Positions 1 to 6,943 of a stretch of DNA of 12,570 nt are shown here, piece by piece. The notes under the pieces are model-generated. The model worked only from the letters and a program-made list of their open reading frames with translations, was not told the DNA's origin and searched no databases. The DNA is taken from the NCBI RefSeq assembly GCF_030454045.1, contig NZ_JAKDJE010000080.1:1-12570 (forward strand), read 5' to 3'. The first letter of the stretch is position 1, and each line of letters begins with the position of its first letter. A program made the position numbers and the translations under genes. Origin of the DNA: Psychrobacter sp. (GTDB lineage: Bacteria; Pseudomonadota; Gammaproteobacteria; Pseudomonadales; Moraxellaceae).

Positions 1-118
1 GGAACAATTTTAGCGATCAGCAGTGCCTATTTGCGAATGTTCAACACGCCCTAATGCCAGTAATAAAAAATAGCCATTATCTCACCAATACATATCATCA
101 ATAATAATAGGAACACCT

Positions 119-2761
119 ATGTCTACTGCTGAAACTGATGCTCAGATCATCAATCCTGAAATGCCAGATGTGCCACCACAGGCACCAAGCAAAATTAATT
201 TAAAAGATTATCAGAAGCCAAGTTTTGATGTTGAAACGGTTCATTTGGATATCAAGCTGTTTGAAGATTATGCTCAGGTAAATAGTACGCTTGAGATGGT
301 ACGCCAAACAGCAGGAGCGCTTGTCTTATTTGGCGAATCGTTAGAGCTGCTGTCTATTATCATGAATGATAAAGCGTTAACATCTGAGCACTACCAGCAA
401 GAAGATGGCAAGCTGACGATTCACAATGCGCCTGAGCAAGTCACTTTAGACATTCAAGTACGTATCTGCCCGCAAACTAACACCGCGCTAGAAGGTCTAT
501 ACATGGCAGGTAGTGGTGACGATACCATGTTTGTGACTCAGTGCGAGCCCGAGGGTTTCCGTAAGATTACTTTTTATCCTGATCGCCCTGATGTACTCGC
601 GATATTTACCACTCGACTCGAAGCGGATAAGCGCTATCCGACGTTATTGGCTAACGGTAATTTAGTTGAAGCAGGTGACGTGGCTGATGCGCCAGAGCGT
701 CATTATGCGATTTGGCAGGATCCAACCAACAAGCCCAGCTATTTATTTGCCTGTGTTATTGCTGATTTGGATGTGTTGACAGACTCTTATACGACGAGTG
801 AAGGACGAGAGGTCTTGCTTGAGGTGTATGCAAAATCTGCCGATATCGATAAATGTGATGTTGGTATGCAAGCCTTAAAAGACGCCATGAGATGGGATGA
901 GGTCAATTACGGCCGAGCCTATGATTTAGATCGCTATATGATTGTGGCAGTCAGTCAGTTCAATATGGGCGCAATGGAGAATAAGGGTCTTAATATCTTT
1001 AACACCGCTTGTGTGTTATCTAGCCCTGAGACCACTACTGATGCGCGCAGTTTTAGCGTAAAAGCCATTATTGCTCACGAATATTTTCACAACTGGACGG
1101 GTAACCGTATCACGTGCCGTGATTGGTTTCAGCTGTGTTTGAAAGAAGGTTTTACGGTTTACCGTGATCAGTCGTTTTCAGCAGATCAGCAATCAAGTGC
1201 GGTACAGCGTATTGATGATGTGGCGACCTTGCGTGCACATCAATTTGCAGAGGATGCAGGCCCATTAGCACATCCAGTACGTCCAGAGAGCTTTGTTGAG
1301 ATTAATAACTTTTATACGACGACCGTCTATGAGAAAGGCGCTGAAATCGTACGTATGATTGCCAACACATTAGGGCCAGATGATTTCCGCAAGGGCACGG
1401 ACGAGTATTTCCGTCGTTATGATGGACAAGCGGTCACGGTAGAAGACTTTTTATCAGCCCTTAGCATCACTGATGACAAAATCGAGGACTTTATCGACTG
1501 GTATCGCCAACCAGGGACGCCAGTAGTATCGGGCTCTCAAACTTATGATAGTGCAGCGCAGACATTAACGATTACCTTGAATCAGCAAACACGTCATGTG
1601 AAAGGCTTTGATGCACCAAAATCATTACCGATACCCGTTGCGACCGCATTGTTTGATAAAGACACTGGAGATATCGTCGCTGAGCGTATGCTACTACTCG
1701 ATCAAGCAACGCAAACCTTTGTGTTTGAAAATGTCGCAAGCGAGCCAGTCGTGTCATTGCTGCGTGATTTTAGTGCGCCCGTACAGCTCAATTATGATTA
1801 CCAAGATGCAGACTTGGCCTTTTTGCTCAAGTATGAAACCAATGGGTTTAATCGCTGGCAAGTGACTCAGATGCTGGTCAACCGTATCTTATTACAAGCA
1901 CAAGGCAAAAAAAGCAGCCCTGAGGTGTACCTAGAGGCGCTATCACAAACTTTACCAGTTCTAGCGGCTGAGGATGCGATGCTTGCTGCACGGTTACTTG
2001 ATATCCCATCAGCGCAAGAGCTGGCTTCTGCTGTTTCTAAAGACTACGATCCGATACTAGTGAAAGAGCAGCGCGATGGGCTATATCAGCAAGTAGCAGA
2101 TAAATTAAAAGATCAATGGGCTACGTTATATCATAATCTGCCAATGCAATCTTATGAAGACAGCGCTGAGGCACGAGGTGACCGCGCTTTGCGTAATGTG
2201 GTGCTCGATATGGCATTGACAGCTAATCTAGATGATGCAGCGGACTGGGCACAGCAGCAGTATGATCATGCCAGCTGTATGACGGAGCGCTTTGGTGCAT
2301 TAAAAGCAATGGTCAATCATCAGCTGCCAAAAGCCAATGATTATTTGACCGATTTCTATAAGCGTTTCCAAGCAAATGATTTGGTGATTGATCTGTGGTT
2401 CAGCGTGCAGGCTGCGGCTGATGATGTGACACCTGATGTGATCAAGTCGTTACTTGCTCATACCGATTTTGATTGGAATACCCCTAACCGTGTCCGTTCA
2501 GTTATCAGCGCCTTTAGCTCACAACCAACGGTACTATGGACAGCAGAGGGTCTGAAGATGTATACAGACGTGATCAAAAAACTCGATGATGCCAACCCTG
2601 TATTGGCTTCACGCTTATTGCAAGTGCTGGCACGCTGGAATACGTTGGCTGAACCACGTCGTCAAATGGCGCATGAGCAGCTAACAGACTTACGCAAGAA
2701 CGTTGCATCCAAGCATGTGCTTGAAAGCTTAGAGAGTGTATTAGGTGCTGCAAATAGCTGA
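119..2761 (+). CDS. pepN: Aminopeptidase N (M1 family zinc metallopeptidase)
   Basis: Cytoplasmic zinc exopeptidase that removes N-terminal residues from peptides in the late steps of protein turnover. Seen: the M1 substrate-recognition motif GAMEN at residues 284-288; the zinc motif HEYFHNW at 320-326, giving ligands H320 and H324 with catalytic E321; the third zinc ligand E343 in LKEG; and the transition-state tyrosine Y404. These lie 23 residues later than I recall for the E. coli enzyme, whose length (about 870) is close to the 880 here. The offset is explained by an N-terminal tail of about 25 Pro/Asp-rich residues. There is no signal peptide, which fits a cytosolic enzyme. The ATG is preceded by AGGA at 110-113 with a 6-base spacing, which supports this start. 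The C-terminal half is the helical domain typical of bacterial PepN. It is a single-gene unit closed by a terminator at 2805-2844. Confidence 0.97.
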   Translation: MSTAETDAQIINPEMPDVPPQAPSKINLKDYQKPSFDVETVHLDIKLFEDYAQVNSTLEMVRQTAGALVLFGESLELLSIIMNDKALTSEHYQQEDGKLTIHNAPEQVTLDIQVRICPQTNTALEGLYMAGSGDDTMFVTQCEPEGFRKITFYPDRPDVLAIFTTRLEADKRYPTLLANGNLVEAGDVADAPERHYAIWQDPTNKPSYLFACVIADLDVLTDSYTTSEGREVLLEVYAKSADIDKCDVGMQALKDAMRWDEVNYGRAYDLDRYMIVAVSQFNMGAMENKGLNIFNTACVLSSPETTTDARSFSVKAIIAHEYFHNWTGNRITCRDWFQLCLKEGFTVYRDQSFSADQQSSAVQRIDDVATLRAHQFAEDAGPLAHPVRPESFVEINNFYTTTVYEKGAEIVRMIANTLGPDDFRKGTDEYFRRYDGQAVTVEDFLSALSITDDKIEDFIDWYRQPGTPVVSGSQTYDSAAQTLTITLNQQTRHVKGFDAPKSLPIPVATALFDKDTGDIVAERMLLLDQATQTFVFENVASEPVVSLLRDFSAPVQLNYDYQDADLAFLLKYETNGFNRWQVTQMLVNRILLQAQGKKSSPEVYLEALSQTLPVLAAEDAMLAARLLDIPSAQELASAVSKDYDPILVKEQRDGLYQQVADKLKDQWATLYHNLPMQSYEDSAEARGDRALRNVVLDMALTANLDDAADWAQQQYDHASCMTERFGALKAMVNHQLPKANDYLTDFYKRFQANDLVIDLWFSVQAAADDVTPDVIKSLLAHTDFDWNTPNRVRSVISAFSSQPTVLWTAEGLKMYTDVIKKLDDANPVLASRLLQVLARWNTLAEPRRQMAHEQLTDLRKNVASKHVLESLESVLGAANS

Positions 2762-2804
2762 TTGATAATAGCTAGGAAATAATTTAGCTGTAGTATTAAC
2801 TTTA

Positions 2805-2844
2805 AAATAAAGCCAACCTCAAACTAGAGTTGGCTTTATTTAAT
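2805..2844 (+). terminator. Rho-independent terminator of pepN
   Basis: Left arm at 2805-2820 (AAATAAAGCCAACCTC) pairs with 2827-2841 (GAGTTGGCTTTATTT) apart from one bulged base. The loop is six bases and the right arm ends in a T-rich stretch. It lies 44 bases after the pepN stop. Confidence 0.85.
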
Positions 2845-2913
2845 TGAGCGTATAGCATTAATTGTCATTAAGAATTAAGCTGCTCAAGAAAATGTTTTTC
2901 TTAAAATTCTCCC

Positions 2914-2952
2914 AATAAAAAGCCCCTTTCGTATCAGTACGAAAAGGGCTTT
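2914..2952 (-). terminator. Rho-independent terminator of aroF
   Basis: Arms at 2919-2933 and 2938-2952 form a 15-pair stem closed by a four-base loop. On the plus strand one position is a C/A mismatch. On the minus strand the same position is a U-G wobble, so the stem is intact only in RNA read leftward. A T-run follows on that strand (2921 back to 2914). Both facts assign it to the leftward aroF gene, whose stop is about 40 bases upstream. Confidence 0.88.
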
Positions 2953-2990
2953 CTAGTTTTTGCTTGACGATATACTATCGTTAATGGCTA

Positions 2991-4073
2991 TTAGCGGTTT
3001 GGTAGCACATCTTTTACCATATCACGCAAGCCGCGCAATGCTGTGACGGTGCTGTCCCAATCTAAGCAGCCATCAGTGATAGATTTACCGTACTCAAGCT
3101 GACTTAAATCAGCGGTTAGTTTTTGATTGCCGCCTTTTAGGTGACTCTCAATCATCATGCCGATGATTGATTTATTACCATTTTGAATTTGCTCAGCCAC
3201 GTTTTGGATGACCATCGGCTGCAAGTAAGGATCTTTACCTGAGTTGGCATGGCTTGAGTCAATCATGATTTTGCTATTGGTTTTACCTTTTGCCAGTTCG
3301 TTCTCAACTTGAGCAACTGCCGTTTCATCATAATTAGGCTTGCCATTACCACCGCGGAGTACCACGTGCGCGTAAGGATTGCCTTTTGATTTGATGATAG
3401 AGACTTTGCCATCTGAGGATAAACCTAAGAAACTATGACCTTCTTTAACCGCCTGCATCGCATTGACAGCAACCGTCATACCGCCGTCAGTACCGTTTTT
3501 GAAGCCAACTGGGCAAGATAAGCCTGAGCTCATTTCACGGTGTGTTTGGCTCTCGGTAGTACGGGCGCCAATCGCTGACCAGCTGATCAAATCCTGCATG
3601 TACTGCGGCGTATTTGGATCAAGGGCTTCAGTCGCACAAGGCAAACCTTTTTCATTCAAATCAAGCAATAACTTGCGAGCAGTACGCAAGCCCTTTTCGA
3701 TATCAAAGCTGTCATTCATGTCAGGGTCATTAATCATACCCTTCCAACCGACCGTGGTACGAGGTTTTTCAAAATAAACACGCATGACGACAAATACGCT
3801 GTCTTCGATCTCTTTTGCCAATACGGCTAAGCGATCGGCATACTCATGGGCCGCTTTAATATCGTGGATAGAGCAAGGTCCGATGACCACAAACAGACGC
3901 TTGTCTTTACCGTCCAAGATATTCTGAATCGTTTGGCGACCGTTTAGAACGGTTTTATACGCTTCATCTGACAGAGGTAGCTCAGCTTTTAGCTCAGCGG
4001 GAGTAATCAAAGGAATAAATTTTTCAATATTCACGTCGTCAATGTCTGCATTATGGGTAACTGATGTTGTCAT
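2991..4073 (-). CDS. aroF: 3-deoxy-7-phosphoheptulonate synthase (class I DAHP synthase)
   Basis: Condenses phosphoenolpyruvate with erythrose 4-phosphate, the committed step into the shikimate pathway for aromatic amino acids. The 360 residues match the class I AroFGH family. Metal ligands are visible as C67 (GPCSIHD), H275 (SHANS), E309 (MIES) and D334 (SITDGC). Substrate-binding residues R98, K103 (YFEKPRTTVGWKG), R171 (GARTTES), K192 (GFKNGTDG) and R240 (LRGG) are all present. Stretches such as TEALDPN and SWSAIGARTTESQTHREM resemble the tyrosine-sensitive E. coli AroF more than AroG, so I use aroF. The actual feedback effector cannot be read from sequence, and aroG would be an acceptable name. 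The gene reads leftward from a promoter at 4110-4138, with a predicted leader of about 30 nt and no strong Shine-Dalgarno sequence. It ends at the terminator at 2914-2952. Confidence 0.95.
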   Translation of the reverse strand: MTTSVTHNADIDDVNIEKFIPLITPAELKAELPLSDEAYKTVLNGRQTIQNILDGKDKRLFVVIGPCSIHDIKAAHEYADRLAVLAKEIEDSVFVVMRVYFEKPRTTVGWKGMINDPDMNDSFDIEKGLRTARKLLLDLNEKGLPCATEALDPNTPQYMQDLISWSAIGARTTESQTHREMSSGLSCPVGFKNGTDGGMTVAVNAMQAVKEGHSFLGLSSDGKVSIIKSKGNPYAHVVLRGGNGKPNYDETAVAQVENELAKGKTNSKIMIDSSHANSGKDPYLQPMVIQNVAEQIQNGNKSIIGMMIESHLKGGNQKLTADLSQLEYGKSITDGCLDWDSTVTALRGLRDMVKDVLPNR

Positions 4074-4109
4074 GGTTATATATCGTCTAGCTGATTTATA
4101 GGAATATTC

Positions 4110-4138
4110 ATTATGCGGACAAAAGTGTTGGTTGACAA
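4110..4138 (-). promoter_or_regulatory. Sigma-70 promoter of aroF
   Basis: On the minus strand, TTGTCA (4138-4133) and CATAAT (4115-4110) are separated by exactly 17 bases, each one mismatch from consensus. The predicted start near 4103 leaves about 30 nt before the ATG at 4073. No attenuator or leader peptide is evident in so short a leader, so any transcriptional control would have to act at the DNA level, by a TyrR-like repressor or otherwise. Confidence 0.65.
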
Positions 4139-4260
4139 GGGTAGTCGGGTAGTTAATTGACTGATAACTGGAATGAGGAAACTAAAACTTAGTTATAATT
4201 GCAGACACTTAGTGAGGTATTTGAAGTCGCAAATGCACGTATGGTATTTCGTTTTTCTAT

Positions 4261-4298
4261 CTATTAATAACGATTGATGCTATTAATAACGAGTAATG
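4261..4298. repeat. 19-base tandem repeat, two copies
   Basis: Two adjacent units start CTATTAATAACGA at 4261 and 4280 and agree at 17 of 19 positions. They lie about 230 bases upstream of lpxB and about 190 bases upstream of aroF. They could be a duplicated protein-binding site or simply slippage in AT-rich DNA. Confidence 0.8.
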
Positions 4299-4468
4299 AA
4301 TGTTGAGAGCCAAATGCACCGATTTTATTGACAAATGTGGCTGTGAGTTTCGCTATTTTAATTATCCTCACGTATGATAGCAGCCTCGATAATTAGGCGC
4401 TAAAAGATATATCAAAAATATTGACGGATAATCTGCATGGATTGTCACGCTATATTCCTGATTGACTG

Positions 4469-4477
4469 TGCTATATT
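4469..4477 (+). promoter_or_regulatory. Candidate extended -10 promoter of lpxB
   Basis: TGCTATATT fits the extended -10 form TGnTATAAT with one mismatch and would start RNA near 4484, about 42 nt before the lpxB ATG. The -35 region is poor, as is usual for extended -10 promoters. Downstream, GAGAG at 4515-4519 sits 6 bases from the ATG as a modest ribosome binding site. Confidence 0.45.
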
Positions 4478-4525
4478 TTATAACAGTGGTTTTTATTTGT
4501 ATATTTCTAATATTGAGAGCTTGTC

Positions 4526-5842
4526 ATGACAGTTTCTGCTACGTCTCATCACAATACTGATGTAATCAGCCCAATAGAGACGGATTCTCAGATGTCCACA
4601 ATACCGACTGCACCGTTGGTCATCGCGATTGTTGCAGGTGAGGTGTCGGGGGATAGTTTGGGTGCAGACTTTATGCGGCAAATGAACAATCTGCGTGATG
4701 ATATTGTCTGGGTAGGTGTGGGCGGTACAAAAATGCAAGCGCAAGGGCTACAGAGTATTTTTCCGTTAGAGCGCTTGGCTGTGATGGGACTGGTTGAAGT
4801 GATGTCACAGCTACCAGACTTACTTAAAGCACGCCACGAGCTGCTGAGCGCCTTTGAGGTAGCTGGTATCGATTGGTTTGTCGGTATCGACGCGCCTGAC
4901 TTTAATCTACGGGTCGCCAAGAAACTAAAGCCAAAAGGCATCTTTTGCGTGCAGTATGTCAGCCCTTCTATTTGGGCATGGCGTGAGTCGCGTATCCATA
5001 ACATTAAAGCGGCGACTCATCTGGTATTGTGCTTATTCCCATTTGAATTGCCAGTTTATGAGCGGCACAATCATCCGGCGATCTGTGTAGGTCATCCATT
5101 GTTACGCACTATTGATCAAGCACTGATAGACACGCCCATCAATCAGCGCCGTAGCGAGCTGGTCTGGCACAATGATGGACTACAGCAGTTTTTTATTGAA
5201 CGGTTTGATGATGTCAGTCATCTGATTTGCGTGATGCCAGGCTCTCGGCGCGGTGAGATTACTGCTATTTTGCCGTTGATGCTCGATGGCATCCAAAAGC
5301 TTATCCTATTAGACCCAAAGCTGTGCTTTATCATCCCAACCGTCGATCAAAACCATCAATATATTGTGCAAGAGGTCATTGATCAATGCTCAGAGCAGCT
5401 GCGTGCAGCGATCGCGGTTGTCTATGATGATACGCAGCCAGAGTTTAGTCAACGTGCCATGGCGGCGTCAGATATTGTCATGCTAGCCTCAGGAACAGCA
5501 ACGCTGGAGGCGATGCTACTTGAGCGGCCAATGGTCGTGATATATCAATTGAATCAGATCACCTATCAGATTGCCAAGCGTCTGGTAAAAGTGCCTTATG
5601 TTGCATTGCCTAATATATTGGCAAATGCGCCGATTGTGCCTGAGCTTATTCAAGAGCAGGCAAGCGGGGATAATATTTGCCGTACAGTGATGCGTTTATT
5701 GCAGCCACGTGCTTATGCTGAACAACTAAAAGATCTGCTCGCGACAAAGCACACATTGCAGCAGCAAAGCAATCATGAACCAGCAAATAGTGTGATTGAC
5801 CAATATTTTATCCAGAGCAGTAACACCAATCATCCTCTCTAA
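4526..5842 (+). CDS. lpxB: Lipid-A-disaccharide synthase
   Basis: GT19 glycosyltransferase that joins UDP-2,3-diacylglucosamine and lipid X into the tetraacyl disaccharide 1-phosphate of lipid A. It acts at the inner face of the cytoplasmic membrane. Motifs in order: AGEVSGD at 37-43, VMGLVEV at 86-92, GIDAPDFN at 120-127 containing the conserved D122, YVSPSIWAW at 144-152, PGSRRGE at 238-244, and ASGTATLE at 321-328 whose final Glu matches the conserved catalytic-region Glu. At 438 residues it is longer than the E. coli protein (382). The extra length comes from a polar N-terminal tail of about 28 residues, an insert around 206-230 and a polar C-terminal tail. An internal ATG at codon 23 (4592) could instead be the true start. 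It has a weak ribosome site, so I keep the longer form. Only rnhB of the classical lpxD-fabZ-lpxA-lpxB-rnhB cluster accompanies it. Confidence 0.95.
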   Translation: MTVSATSHHNTDVISPIETDSQMSTIPTAPLVIAIVAGEVSGDSLGADFMRQMNNLRDDIVWVGVGGTKMQAQGLQSIFPLERLAVMGLVEVMSQLPDLLKARHELLSAFEVAGIDWFVGIDAPDFNLRVAKKLKPKGIFCVQYVSPSIWAWRESRIHNIKAATHLVLCLFPFELPVYERHNHPAICVGHPLLRTIDQALIDTPINQRRSELVWHNDGLQQFFIERFDDVSHLICVMPGSRRGEITAILPLMLDGIQKLILLDPKLCFIIPTVDQNHQYIVQEVIDQCSEQLRAAIAVVYDDTQPEFSQRAMAASDIVMLASGTATLEAMLLERPMVVIYQLNQITYQIAKRLVKVPYVALPNILANAPIVPELIQEQASGDNICRTVMRLLQPRAYAEQLKDLLATKHTLQQQSNHEPANSVIDQYFIQSSNTNHPL

Positions 5843-5864
5843 ATGAAAAAGACTTTTTTATATT

Positions 5865-6743
5865 ATGCCGATTCAACACCATACAGAAAATCCATCCCAG
5901 CCAATTGAGATCAGTATTGAGCATATCGATATCAAAGGACAGTATATTCAATTAGCCGCGCCGATACGTTTATATGGACAGTTAAATATCTCCAAGCTAT
6001 TTGAACAATATGATCGCGATGAAGCGCAAAGCTTTGCGCAGTCAATATTAAAAATTGGCGTTGATGAAGCAGGGCGTGGACCATTACTGGGTAGTGTTAA
6101 TGTGGCCGCCGCAATATTGCCCTCAGATTGGTCAGGACTGATCGAGGAGCAACCACTCAAAGAGACGCCATTATCGATACTGACAGACTCCAAAAAGCTG
6201 AGCGAAAAAAAGCGCGATATCCTTTATCCACTGGTAAAGGCGCATGCCCTCGGTTATGTCATCGCCAATGTACCCGCAGCTGTCATCGATCAAGTCAATA
6301 TTTTACAAGCAACGATGCTTGGTATGCGCTTGTGTACGGAGGTGCTGCTAGATGCCGCTCTTACATGCTTAGTGACTAAAAACAATGAGAATACATTGCT
6401 TAAGCAATTACAAATTGAAGTATTGTTTGATGGTAATCGCTGTCCTGATTTGAGCCATACTACATTTCACGAATTGGGCATATCGCCATCTTCTGTTGAT
6501 TGCCAAGCATGGGTGAAGGGTGATGCACGCCATACCAGCATTGCCGCTGCGAGTATATTAGCAAAGGTGAGCCGTGATGAGACCATGTATGCCCTTGATA
6601 AGCAGCATCCAGAATACGGTATCGCCAAACACAAAGGCTACCCAACTCGCGCACATATGGAGGCCCTTGAAAGACATGGCGTTTTATCCGCACATAGACG
6701 CAGTTTTGCCCCAGTGATAAAGGCATTAGAACGCAGATCTTAG
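5865..6743 (+). CDS. rnhB: Ribonuclease HII with N-terminal extension
   Basis: Cleaves the RNA strand of RNA-DNA hybrids and removes single ribonucleotides from DNA. Catalytic residues are intact: D67 and E68 in GVDEAGRGP, D189 in FDGNRCP and D220 in VKGDARHTSIAAASILAKV. The motifs DSKKLSEKKR (108-117), HKGYPTRAH (256-264) and HRRSF (277-281) are also typical. The protein has 292 residues against about 200 for E. coli. Residues 1-62 form an extension before the catalytic core, and extra loops lie near 87-103, 168-182 and 196-213. No other in-frame ATG occurs before residue 151, inside the catalytic domain, so the extension appears real unless a rare start codon is used. The gene follows lpxB by 22 bases, as in many proteobacteria, and probably shares its transcript. 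No clear terminator follows it. Confidence 0.94.
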   Translation: MPIQHHTENPSQPIEISIEHIDIKGQYIQLAAPIRLYGQLNISKLFEQYDRDEAQSFAQSILKIGVDEAGRGPLLGSVNVAAAILPSDWSGLIEEQPLKETPLSILTDSKKLSEKKRDILYPLVKAHALGYVIANVPAAVIDQVNILQATMLGMRLCTEVLLDAALTCLVTKNNENTLLKQLQIEVLFDGNRCPDLSHTTFHELGISPSSVDCQAWVKGDARHTSIAAASILAKVSRDETMYALDKQHPEYGIAKHKGYPTRAHMEALERHGVLSAHRRSFAPVIKALERRS

Positions 6744-6830
6744 ATAATAATAGATCGCAAAAAAACTACCGAGTTTAACAAAGCAGCAAATTTTCAAAAA
6801 AGTAAAGAGCAAAATTTTACAAAATGTAAT

Positions 6831-6861
6831 ACAGTATATTCTCGTTGGTATAAAATACTGT
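6831..6861 (+). promoter_or_regulatory. Candidate promoter with inverted repeat for the CAP lipoprotein gene
   Basis: An extended -10, TGGTATAAA (6846-6854), lies about 90 bases before the ATG. It is enclosed by the exact inverted repeat ACAGTAT (6831-6837) and ATACTGT (6855-6861). Such a palindrome around a -10 is a common operator layout, though it could be chance in AT-rich DNA. Just upstream are two imperfect 21-22 base direct repeats beginning AGCAAA at 6785 and 6808. The -35 is poor. AGGA at 6934-6937 is the ribosome binding site, six bases from the ATG. Confidence 0.4.
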
Positions 6862-6943
6862 TAAATCAATAACTAAGCTTTGATTTTGGGTTTTTTATTC
6901 TTACTATGAGCTGTATATAAATGACTATTTTATAGGATAAGAG

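Larger units (their letters stand above)
4074..4525. other. Divergent intergenic region aroF / lpxB
   Basis: This 452-base gap has no credible gene. On the aroF side it holds the promoter at 4110-4138. On the lpxB side it holds an extended -10 at 4469-4477. Between them lie a 19-base tandem repeat (4261-4298) and two copies of CAAATGCAC (4230-4238 and 4311-4319). A perfect TATAAT at 4194-4199 has no -35 at a usual distance, and a perfect TTGACA at 4328-4333 has no good -10, so neither is called as a promoter. No tRNA-like or terminator-like fold was seen. Confidence 0.6.

Noticed and set aside
1..54. Open reading frame entering from the left edge and ending at TAA 52-54 (17 codons)
   Set aside because: It could be the C-terminus of an upstream gene, but another frame is also open across this region and nothing is recognisable in so few residues.
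2886..2902. AAGAAAA / TTTTCTT inverted repeat between the two terminators
   Set aside because: It is a seven-pair, almost pure A/T stem with a three-base loop; it adds nothing to the two strong terminators beside it.
4194..4199. Perfect TATAAT in the aroF/lpxB gap
   Set aside because: No -35 lies at 16-18 bases and there is no TG extension; TTGACT upstream is 31 bases away. It is not called as a promoter.
4328..4361. Perfect TTGACA followed by AT-rich sequence
   Set aside because: The nearest -10-like hexamers have spacings of 20-22 bases or poor sequence.
4588..5004. 138-codon frame on the minus strand
   Set aside because: It lies opposite the conserved LpxB core and has no recognisable content.
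5843..5908. 21-codon frame starting immediately after the lpxB stop (MKKTFLYYADS...)
   Set aside because: It lacks a ribosome site, overlaps the start of rnhB in another frame and resembles nothing known.
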